DNA of 20,774 nt from Perkinsus marinus ATCC 50983 (Eukaryota > Perkinsozoa > Perkinsida > Perkinsidae): contig NW_003207677.1 of assembly GCF_000006405.1 (NCBI RefSeq), positions 997,487-1,018,260 of the forward strand, given 5' to 3'. The translations under genes were made by a program, and so were the position numbers. The notes under the pieces were generated by a model. It was not told the origin of the DNA, searched no databases, and saw only the letters and a list, made by a program, of their open reading frames with translations. Shown piece by piece: positions 8,802 to 17,110 of this stretch. Each line of letters starts with the position of its first letter. Positions within the stretch are counted from its first letter, which is position 1.

Positions 8802-10566
8802 TTACTGTTCTCGAAGATTCCATGGCATGTTATCATATACATCATTAAACATATCTATGATAGGAGCCTTCTTATGCTTAGCCGATACCTTTTATTAAGC
8901 ATAATAATAATCATCTAGGGATGCTGCATATTAATCAAACCTTGAGACAATCCAACACCTCTGCACGGTATTTTTTACCGAGATTGAGGAACTCCTCTTT
9001 AGTAATGAGGCCCATATTAACGAGTAGATTATAGTATCTGGATATCAGGTATAAGTAGTATTATATATATAATAGTAATAATAACCTGCTGATAGGGTCT
9101 ATACCATCCAATAGCCAACTTTGCACCTCAGCATCAGGTCGATACCTGATACCACCTATCATACTACTTTCTACTGATGACCCCACCTTGATGAATCATC
9201 TGACGTTGAATGATGGCCTCTACGATAAGTCATTAGCTCCAACAGCACTGGGCCTTCCCCACCTAGTAGGACCTCATCCACCAAAGTCAATAAACGTGGT
9301 TACTAATGGTGATCTCTCGTGCCCTTTTAGTTGCCTCATATACAGCGATGACATCATTACCATCAACTCTAAGGCTATGTATACCATATGCAATACCTCG
9401 TATAGCTATACCATCACCAGTATATTGCTCTGATACTGGTGTACCTATCATTGTAATAGAGGGTATTAATAGTAGTAGATGAGGAGGAGTAGGAGTCATT
9501 ACTTATAGCATATCCATTATTACGGCATACAAAGATAGTCTGACTCTTCATTAAACTTGCAAAATTAATAGCTGTGGCGAAATCCCCTTCAGAGGCAGCA
9601 CCATCTCCAAAGAAAGTCACTGCACATCGATCAGCATTACTGATTATTATATTATCACTAATAAGTTGATATATATCTATTATTACTCAAGCTTAAAACT
9701 GTATCCAGCACCAGAGGCATGTGGTATGTTAACTCCTAATGGTGATGATACTGCCTGTATATTACCCTATACAGCAACAACATCACAATGATGATGATGA
9801 CTAGGATGTATACTTACCTCAGGATAGCAGTAATGGACAGGCATTTGTCTACCTTTACCTTGGTCGTACATAGTACTCATACATTGATCTGTAACCTATT
9901 AAAAGTAGTCATATTATTACCATTACTAAACCTGTAGTACTTGTTGAGTGGTAAAGCCACGATAAAGGAATACGCCTAATTCCCTATACTGTGGCCATAT
10001 CATATCCTGTTCTTTGAGGGCAGCAACAACTCCTGTTATGAAGCAATAGAAACGAGCAATATAACAACAGTTATTTACCAATCTGTGTAGCCTCTTCACC
10101 GAAGTTGGTCATATAAAAGGTAATCCTACCTTGCCTTTGTACATCATATAGTACTTGATCGTATGCATTAATCTAGAATAATACCATCCATGATTATAGT
10201 AAGAACAACAACAAGAACAACCTCTCTAACCTCCCCTACTACCCGTATCATAATATCCAATATATGTAGAGCCTGATCGTTGGTAAATGGTAGAGTACCA
10301 TTGCATACCAAATTACTTTGCTCATCCAAACGTCTATATATAGGTAGGGGCTCCACGTGTGTAAGAAAGGTTATATCATTAGTCCACTGAGACACGCATC
10401 ATTACTATCTCCTACCCTTTTACATCATCATTACCTTTGTAGCCTTAATGCCAGGGAAGAGAGTCTGTCTTTTTTCTTTTGCGTCCATTGATACTACCAT
10501 TCCACGTGTTGATAATAATGTTAGTACACGTGGTACATGACGAGTATACATTCGATGGCTTAACAT
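8802..10566 (-). CDS. BCKDHA: Branched-chain 2-oxoacid dehydrogenase E1 component, alpha subunit (mitochondrial)
   Basis: Twelve exons (10566-10435, 10386-10243, 10172-10079, 10032-9932, 9895-9818, 9766-9687, 9639-9503, 9444-9304, 9262-9187, 9145-9086, 9037-8941, 8888-8802) join in phase through eleven short GT-AG introns (36-70 bp) into 408 residues. With the beta subunit, the enzyme decarboxylates the oxoacids of Leu, Ile and Val using thiamine diphosphate, in the mitochondrial matrix. The start gives a basic, acid-free presequence ([19 protein letters not shown]). Seen in order: [37 protein letters not shown], the ThDP/Mg motif running from GDG (221-223) to NN (250-251), and [13 protein letters not shown]. 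The loop [15 protein letters not shown] keeps the His pair and the serine (Ser321) that BCKDH kinase phosphorylates in animals. The C-terminus [10 protein letters not shown] is typical. Length matches the family. No frame damage is visible, so it looks functional. Confidence 0.95.
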
Positions 10567-10900
10567 TCTCAACAAGAAGAAGAACAACAACAAGGAGAAG
10601 AAGATACCGTATCTTCTCCGCAGGAACCCAAAGCCCAAGCATGTGAGTGCTAATCCCTTCACCAATGCGGTAAGAACTTACCCTGGTTAAGAACGTTTTC
10701 AAGTACCGCAGGGCGAATTGGTGTCACTAAATTTAGCGACAACAAATAGTGATCTGGGATACCAAGTTTAGCGTCTGGACATCACCTACGACGACGACAA
10801 TAGAAATAGACTAACTTGCATCCTTTCCTACTCTTACATTTCTCTAATACTTCCAGTGCTCATTGCAGCAGGTTGGTTATTGTTATCATTACTACTATCA
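10567..10900. promoter_or_regulatory. Divergent intergenic region between BCKDHA and the four-helix protein gene
   Basis: About 330 bp separate the two proposed ATGs. A pyrimidine-rich stretch ending tctctaatacttccag (to 10856) is a good 3' splice site 44 bp before the plus-strand ATG. It could accept a cis-spliced 5' exon or, if the organism trans-splices a leader as Perkinsus and dinoflagellates do, a spliced leader. The minus-strand frames at 10567-10700 have no clear 5' exon. Confidence 0.35.
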
Positions 10901-11596
10901 ATGGGGTTCTGCCGAGATACTTCCTTCTTATGCTGCTTCCCTGCACGTTGGGGTACTTTCCTTACTACTATCATTGAACTTATTGTATGTATTGGTATGG
11001 CTATAGTACCTAATATGGTCATTTATGCTACTACTTTCAATATACAATGTGGTGATAAGTATACTCTTACTGATACACAAGTATCACAGCTAACTCATGA
11101 TTTCAGAGATCAACTTAAAAGTAGAATATCTACTACGACAATCGAACAAATCCATATCGCTTACTATGTTACATTGGCCTTTATAGCTCTAGGTGCACTT
11201 ATCGGTCTTATTGGTTTGGCTTGTCGTAGTCCCTTTATGGTAAAGACCTATGCTATGTTTGATGGTATAAGTATCATTGGTATCATAGCCTTAGCCTGTA
11301 TCTATGTATACCCTAATATATCTGCTATGGCAGCTTCGACTGACTATATCTACTACAAGGATTTACCACAGATAACAGGCCAAGCAAGTGAGGAGCTTGG
11401 GATATCAATAACGACTGTATCATGGATAGCAATAACAGCTTTCCTAATCATACTCTCTATTATTCGTATATGGTTTATATCAGTAGCATCTGATGCAGCA
11501 CGAGAGGTTAGGGAGAATAACAAGTATATGATGGATTACAATCAACCTTTACTAGGCAACGACAATAATAGTAGAGGTCGAGTTGTTGTGGTATGA
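10901..11596 (+). CDS. Four-helix membrane protein, LAPTM-like
   Basis: From ATG 10901 an uninterrupted frame gives 231 residues; it stays open upstream to about 10857, where a splice acceptor sits, so a few more residues are possible. A short Cys-rich head (MGFCRDTSFLCCFPARWG) precedes four hydrophobic helices: around TIIELIVCIGMAIV, YVTLAFIALGALIGLIGLA, GISIIGIIALACIYV and WIAITAFLIILSIIRIWF. A longer hydrophilic loop separates helices 1 and 2. The polar tail contains a QPLLG dileucine-like sorting signal. The CC-x-R-x-GT start, the FD before helix 3, and the Y-P-x-I after it resemble lysosomal LAPTM4/5 proteins, which suggests an endosomal or lysosomal location; this is pattern memory, not a search. 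It is the longest intron-free host frame in the window. The C-terminal Val run comes from a GTTGTGGTA repeat. Confidence 0.75.
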   Translation: MGFCRDTSFLCCFPARWGTFLTTIIELIVCIGMAIVPNMVIYATTFNIQCGDKYTLTDTQVSQLTHDFRDQLKSRISTTTIEQIHIAYYVTLAFIALGALIGLIGLACRSPFMVKTYAMFDGISIIGIIALACIYVYPNISAMAASTDYIYYKDLPQITGQASEELGISITTVSWIAITAFLIILSIIRIWFISVASDAAREVRENNKYMMDYNQPLLGNDNNSRGRVVVV

Positions 11597-12217
11597 AGAA
11601 GAGGAGATGATGATATCTTAGTCTTAGGAATATACTAAACATTTTCCACATTTATGTAATATCTTCATGTTGTGTTATAAGTAACATATATTCGATACAA
11701 TTCCAGGAGACACAACGGCCATGTTAGGATGTCACAATTCATGCACATATCATAACACTACTACTATACTCAACAGTATCCTCCTTGAAACATTCGGTAT
11801 ATTTATGGTCATTTTATTTGTGGTACTTCTTGTATAAGCTCTGCATACCATATACTACTAGAGGTATGAGTAGTTATTATGAATACGAGGAGCGTGGGGT
11901 ATATATAACCAATAGGCTAGGTCAATCTAGGGCTTGTAAGGTTAGGCCCTCCTGCTCTTATTCACTAGGCTATTTCACCATCATGCATCGTGTATTACAA
12001 CACAACACTGCGTAATGAGGGAAGACTGTAGTGATAGTGAGAAGCTATAATAATGATGGACGCTTGGATTGAGCTTATGATACACCATAGCTAGATTGAA
12101 TTATGGTTGGGGGAGTTCGGCATCGGTGATGGAAGTGTGATAGATTGCATAGGATCGTGCATAGAAGAATGGCAATAACCCATAGTAGGAAAGGGGAGGA
12201 ATGAAGGTTACTCGCCA
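11597..12217. other. Intergenic, no gene resolved
   Basis: One 76-codon plus frame (11785-12015) is aromatic-rich at its start and shows no domain, so I do not call it. An inverted repeat (ctcgcc, 3 bases, ggcgag) lies at 12211-12225, just before the next candidate coding segment. Confidence 0.35.
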
Positions 12218-12285
12218 ATGGCGAGTCGCCATGTCTATTCATACTCAATCATCGATTCCAGCTGAGCTCACAATGTTACCAATAG

Positions 12286-12685
12286 AGTAGGAGGCTACAC
12301 TTCAAAGGCATAGCAAAGGCTTGCGGTACATATGAGATTCCTAGAGGCAAGGAGGTTGCTGTCGGACGGCGGCGGCGGCAATATGTATACTAAGGCATTC
12401 TTCCTCAATAATAGTCAGTATATAGCAACATCACGTTAGGTGTATAGTATCAGAGAAGGATCAGTTGGTGACCGCTCTATTGCGGATTGATTTTGGTGAC
12501 AACTATTAGATACTAGCATTGGCAACAGATTGAGACATGCCCACATGTTTCCAGAGAAATACCGTAGAGGTCTAGTTAGATTAAAAGACACATACTATAC
12601 ATTGTGTACTAAGTATTCTTCGATTCTATCACGTTTGCTGCCTACTCAAAGAGGAGTTACTATTCTCCGAATAGGCGTGGTATAA
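12286..12685 (+). CDS. Unresolved intron-containing gene fragments
   Basis: Two exons join cleanly: 12286-12384 (contains HFKGIAKACGTYEIPRGKE and an Arg run from GGC/CGG repeats) and 12426-12509 (contains IVSEKDQLVTALLRIDFGDN, then TAG), across a 41-bp intron. A second open segment, about 12508-12685 in another frame, encodes RLRHAHMFPEKYRRGLVRLK and ends TAA at 12683-12685. The segments read like real protein but could not be linked in phase. ATGs at 12218 and 12231 are candidate starts. I do not recognise the family; a disrupted gene is also possible. Confidence 0.33.
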
Positions 12686-13306
12686 TGATGATGATGATGC
12701 TCACTGTTCCCTAGACGTAACTGATACAGTTACTTAGGAGTACTCATATCCTAATATCTATATAGATAACTACAAAGTCTGTGATAGAGAAAGGTAAGAG
12801 AAGTAGGTAGTAGCCTAGTATAGTAGGCTACTTACATATCATTAAACAACAACGCCTGTATTATATCCTCATGATAGTATCTAGTAGGAGGGAGGATACT
12901 AACACTATAAAGGACACTATAATTACTCTCTAACCATAAAAGGTAGGAATATCGCGTTGGTGGTGGTACATCTATAGAGGACCTTGTAGCCATGATGATG
13001 ATGATAGTAATCGAGTATCCTAGAGTACGTGTATACGTTCAACACTACTATGATGAGTGTAGTATTACTAGATATATCATACACGACTAGAAACGAATTA
13101 ATGATTAGGAGAAGGTTGTAGGGTTGTTGTTGTTGTTGTGGTGTTTTACGCCAGGTTGGATTAGTCTGACGCCGACCCTCCCCTACTATCAGCCTTAGTC
13201 TTCGAGGGCACCTCTCTAAGATGTAGGGACAAAGCTACGAGCTACGCCGCCGCCTAACCCTCTCAAGGGCATACTTATCCACAATTCTAGAGTCACTAAT
13301 GGCCAA
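12686..13306. other. Intergenic with one long minus-strand open frame
   Basis: The minus strand is open for 104 codons (13234 down to a TAA at 12923-12925) without a good start. The text is mixed (RRLRLIVGEGRRQTNPTWRK, then a Gln run from CAA repeats and a His run). It may be an exon or chance. An 8-bp stem with an 8-base loop (agtagcct ... aggctact, 12809-12832) is the only strong hairpin. Confidence 0.25.
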
Positions 13307-13771
13307 TTACGGAAAAGTAGCATCCCTTTTGATCCAGCTAGGTGTATAATTCGATCTAGCCTCATTTGTACAGAAGAAGGCAGCGTGTTTCACATTATCA
13401 GAGATGGGCCATCTTATTGCCCTCTGTGACCAGCAATCACAGCTCACACATTGAGCATCCTCAACAGCTCTAACAGAGTGTAGCAAATCTGACGTCCTCA
13501 TCATCATCATCCAGTGTAGGGCCTCTATGCATGATGATAGAGCTTGATAGAGCCACCACCAACCTCACTCCTCTAGAAGCCGCCACATGGTATTCCTCTT
13601 TTATATAGAAACCAGCATCTACCGACTCATAATAATACATAATTCCATTCCATTCAGGGGATGAGGATTGATCGCCATCCTCTCTCCTACATAATCACCC
13701 CTGAAGCCGAAGTTCCGGAGTATATCTCCAATTTTATATTTCTTCACCTTAGCAGCCTTCTTACCGATCAT
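13307..13771 (-). CDS. Cys-rich small protein, possibly zinc-binding (CW-like), tentative
   Basis: Three overlapping minus frames each hold convincing text, as expected for exons split by short introns. The first, from ATG 13771, is a basic start (MIGKKAAKVKKYKIGDILRN, then FGFRGDY). The second includes ESVDAGFYIKEEYHVAASRG and an acidic run (LDDDDED). The third contains QCVSCDCWSQRAIRWP, KHAAFFCTNEA and NYTPSW, ending TAA at 13307-13309. One consistent joining uses introns at about 13635-13700 and 13465-13500, but their donors are unusual, so exon borders are uncertain. The C-x2-C-x-CW ... FFC-x-NE pattern loosely recalls CW-type zinc fingers, which read histone H3K4 methylation; this is a weak resemblance. 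The gene follows directly downstream of the secreted-protein gene on the same strand. Confidence 0.42.
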
Positions 13772-14000
13772 ATTATAAAAAGATGGTAGTGGGAAATGAT
13801 GGCCTTTCCACAGAGAAAATCACTCAAAGGTAGTTGTAGGTTAATTGACCAGTGAACACTAGTACACATGGGGGAATATAAATTGTAGTAATGATAGGTA
13901 ATAGTAGTAGTAGGTGACTTGTAGTTGATGATATTGATAATAAATTGATCATCAACATCATCATCATGATGATGATTATCCTTGAGGATTGTTATGTCCA

Positions 14001-14754
14001 TCATGATCGGTATGATGTCTTGCTATAGCCTACTAAAGATAAGATGATTGTAGTCATAATGATGGACATGTTACTACTATTGCTGCCACTACTCAATAAA
14101 TCAGCAATAACATCGAATACGCAATATTGGGTCCTGATAGTGGAATCAATAATAGATAATGATAGTAGATATATACCTACCGACTCTCTATAGTTACTCC
14201 TGTTACAGGATCAGTACGCTGTATCCAGGCAAATACCTAGTACTATATCCTATGATCACTACTACTACCACTACTACTACCTTATATGTACCAGGCATAG
14301 AGAATACCAGATTAGCATCAGGTTGATCCTCCACAGATCTATACCCTATCATAGTTGGTGCCATTACATATCCATATTCAAATGGTCTGCTACTAATATA
14401 TAATACTACAGCATTCATTCTATCAGCATTACCTTTTAGGCCTTGGTGGTATCCTACCTTGTATAACAGGACCACCATCTTCATGTAGTATACCAGCTGG
14501 TGCCATCTCAAATCTATAACTATTAATATGATGATTATTGATTATGATGGTGATATTACGTCCATCGTAATACATCTCCTGGTTGAGCAGTAATAGGCTG
14601 CATCCTTAATAATACACTAGCACCACCCATCCTAGCGGAGAACTTACCTCCACCTGGTACTATGGCAGGGGGTAATACAATACCAGATGACTAAGAGAAT
14701 ACAGGAATATACATATCAAAGGAGGATAATAATACTCTTTACTACCTCAATCAT
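14001..14754 (-). CDS. Secreted, possibly GPI-anchored protein, unknown family
   Basis: Five exons (14690-14560, 14513-14433, 14386-14281, 14236-14181, 14133-14001) join in phase over introns of 44-47 bp and encode 168 residues ending in TGA. A first exon ending at 14746 also fits in phase over a 55-bp intron, with a possible ATG at 14754. Its frame stays open upstream through a hydrophobic run (NLSLFLIFYYYW), so the true start and a signal peptide may lie there or in a further exon. The body contains ITAQPGDVLRWTFEMAPAG, EYGYVMAPTMIGYRSVED and SMPGTYKVFAWIQRTDPVTG, a beta-rich pattern. The end has a small-residue stretch with two N-glycosylation sites (LSSGSNSSNMS) followed by a hydrophobic segment (IIMTTIILSLVGYS), as in GPI-anchor signals. 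The PG-x-W-F and PG-x-Y-x-VF spacing loosely echoes the ectodomain of the 5346-7137 gene. Confidence 0.58.
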
Positions 14755-15382
14755 AGGAAATAGAAGAGGAGGAGGATGAATCCAATAATAATAAAAAATC
14801 AGGAATAATGACAGGTTCGGGAATCGAACCGGGGATCTTCAATCTGCGTCGTTGGTTATGATAAAATGGTACACAATGATGACGGCATCACCACGTAATG
14901 ATATATATTAGTAGTATTTTATGGGCAAGGTGTTATGCTCAACATCCCTCCCTATTAGTAGTAGGACAGAAGGTTATTAATGAGGACTACATTTATCGAC
15001 GACCACAAGAGGACTAGTGCTGACAAGGAGAAGGTAGTAGGAGTATTATAAAGATAGTAGTAGTAGTAGTAGTAGTAGTGGTAGTAGTAGTAGTAGTGGT
15101 AGGATTCATAATGTCCATCTTAGACCTCCTCAGTGAAGAGTACGAGCAGCTCACCATTATTAACCACTGCACAAGAAGAAGAAGAAGAAGGAGAAGAATA
15201 TACTGAGTATGATAGAGTGTATGGTACACATATAGGTAGTATGGTAAGCCTTTATATATGGTAGTACTGCTCGGACAGATAGTACTCTGGTTATATCTCA
15301 TGGTACTATTCAAAAACGATCAACCTCATCATCATCATCAGCTAATAGCCTTACTGCGATGTAATATAGGGTGGTGCTACAA
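14755..15382. other. Spacer with microsatellites
   Basis: Contains (TAG)n at about 15055-15102, shorter GAA runs near 15174-15195 and an ATC run near 15325. A minus frame (15014-15313) encodes mostly homopolymers (Thr and Leu runs) and is not called. The minus strand at about 14815-14835 has a perfect B-box (ggttcgattcc), but the rest of a tRNA is missing. Confidence 0.5.
15055..15102. repeat. (TAG)n microsatellite
   Basis: About 16 TAG triplets interrupted by two TGG variants. The same triplet makes up the variable part of the nearby 60-bp minisatellite, so one may have seeded the other. Confidence 0.9.
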
Positions 15383-15937
15383 TACTACCAAGAGTAGTAG
15401 TAGTAGTCTATTGTATGATCGTAGATAGAAGTATATCCTTCTTTATACTACCAAGAGTAGTAGTAGTCTATTGTATGGTCGTAGATAGAAGTATATCCTT
15501 CTTTATACTACCAAGAGTAGTAGTAGTCTATTGTATGATCGTAGATAGAAGTATATCCTTCTTTATACTACCAAGAGTAGTAGTAGTCTATTGTATGGTC
15601 GTAGATAGAAGTATATCCTTCTTTATACTACCAAGAGTAGTAGTAGTCTATTGTATGATCGTAGATAGAAGTATATCCTTCTTTATACTACCAAGGGTAG
15701 TAGTAGTAGTCTATTGTATGGTCGTAGATAGAAGTATATCCTTCTTTATACTACCAAGAGTAGTAGTAGTCTATTGTATGATCGTAGATAGAAGTATATC
15801 CTTCTTTATACTACCAAGAGTAGTAGTAGTCTATTGTATGATCGTAGATAGAAGTATATCCTTCTTTATACTACCAAGAGTAGTAGTAGTCTATTGTATG
15901 ATCGTAGATAGAAGTATATCCTTCTTTATACTACCAA

Positions 15938-15969
<32 letters not shown>

Positions 15970-16996
15970 TATTGTATGGTCGTAGATAGAAGTATATCCT
16001 TCTTTATACTACCAAGAGTAGTAGTAGTCTATTGTATGGTCGTAGATAGAAGTATATCCTTCTTTATACTACCAAGAGTAGTAGTAGTCTATTGTATGGT
16101 CGTAGATAGAAGTATATCCTTCTTTATACTACCAAGGGTAGTAGTAGTAGTCTATTGTATGATCGTAGATAGAAGTATATCCTTCTTTATACTACCAAGA
16201 GTAGTAGTAGTCTATTGTATGATCGTAGATAGAAGTATATCCTTCTTTATACTACCAAGAGTAGTAGTAGTCTATTGTATGATCGTAGATAGAAGTATAT
16301 CCTTCTTTATACTACCAAGAGTAGTAGTAGTCTATTGTATGATCGTAGATAGAAGTATATCCTTCTTTATACTACCAAGAGTAGTAGTAGTCTATTGTAT
16401 GATCGTAGATAGAAGTATATCCTTCTTTATACTACCAAGAGTAGTAGTAGTCTATTGTATGATCGTAGATAGAAGTATATCCTTCTTTATACTACCAAGA
16501 GTAGTAGTAGTCTATTGTATGATCGTAGATAGAAGTATATCCTTCTTTATACTACCAAGAGTAGTAGTAGTCTATTGTATGATCGTAGATAGAAGTATAT
16601 CCTTCTTTATACTACCAAGAGTAGTAGTAGTCTATTGTATGATCGTAGATAGAAGTATATCCTTCTTTATACTACCAAGAGTAGTAGTAGTCTATTGTAT
16701 GATCGTAGATAGAAGTATATCCTTCTTTATACTACCAAGAGTAGTAGTAGTCTATTGTATGATCGTAGATAGAAGTATATCCTTCTTTATACTACCAAGA
16801 GTAGTAGTAGTCTATTGTATGATCGTAGATAGAAGTATATCCTTCTTTATACTACCAAGAGTAGTAGTAGTGTATTGTATGATCGTAAATAGAAGTATAT
16901 CCTTCTTTATACTACCAAGGGTAGTAGTAGTAGTAGTAGTAGTGTATTGTATGGTCGTAGATAGAAGTATATCCTTCTTTATACTACCAAGGGTAG
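15383..16996 (+). repeat. 60-bp minisatellite, 26 units, open in one plus frame
   Basis: Units begin (ATG) at 15415, 15475, 15535, 15595, 15655, 15718, 15778, 15838, 15898, 15976, 16036, 16096, then every 60 bp from 16159 to 16879, and last at 16951. All length changes are multiples of 3, from gain of GTA/TAG triplets (+3 twice, +18 and +12 once each). Variants are few: atgatc/atggtc, aagag/aaggg, gtctat/gtgtat and one gtagat/gtaaat. Frame 15415-17094 is open for 559 codons with a 20-residue repeat (MIVDRSISFFILPRVVVVYC); the other five frames are closed by the unit itself. A 60-bp unit keeps any stop-free frame open by arithmetic, so openness is weak evidence for a protein. The frame runs on into the LINE 3' end, which argues against a natural gene end. 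Confidence 0.95.
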
Positions 16997-17016
16997 TTTG
17001 GTTTGGTTTGGTTTGG
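16997..17016. repeat. (TTTGG)4: 3' tail of the LINE
   Basis: Four exact TTTGG units on the plus strand form the CCAAA tail of the minus-strand element, marking its 3' terminus. Simple-repeat tails are usual for several LINE clades that lack poly-A. Confidence 0.75.
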
Positions 17017-17065
17017 TCTGGGAGCACGGCATCTCCTGTATACACAGTATGGCCGTATTGCTCTT

Positions 17066-17100
17066 GCGTCCTGCGAGGACGCTCAGTGCCATAACGGCAC
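17066..17100 (-). other. Two hairpins in the LINE 3' UTR
   Basis: gcgtcct-gcg-aggacgc (17066-17082) and gtgcc-ataac-ggcac (17086-17100) are perfect stems 3 bases apart, 50-85 bp from the tail. In several LINE families such 3' stem-loops are the site where the element's own reverse transcriptase binds its RNA. That role is inferred here. Confidence 0.6.
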
Positions 17101-17110
17101 CGCAAGTTCG

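Noticed and set aside
10445-10702. Minus-strand ORF with a hydrophobic leucine/valine run overlapping BCKDHA exon 1
   Set aside because: It is out of frame with the dehydrogenase, and the run comes from an AAC/AAG triplet repeat on the opposite strand.
11785-12015. 76-codon plus-strand ORF
   Set aside because: Aromatic-rich without a domain, no splice partners found, and length within chance.
14812-14890. Possible tRNA gene on the minus strand (perfect B-box ggttcgattcc)
   Set aside because: The T-stem has two mismatches, no A-box lies at the right distance, the anticodon loop lacks the invariant T, and nothing pairs with the expected 3' acceptor strand.
15014-15313. Minus-strand 99-codon ORF with Thr and Leu runs
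   Set aside because: It is almost wholly translated microsatellite (ACT and CTT runs) and shows no domain.
15383-16996. CRISPR-like array
   Set aside because: The repeat is contiguous with no unique spacers; only triplet-number variation separates units, so it is a minisatellite in a eukaryotic context.
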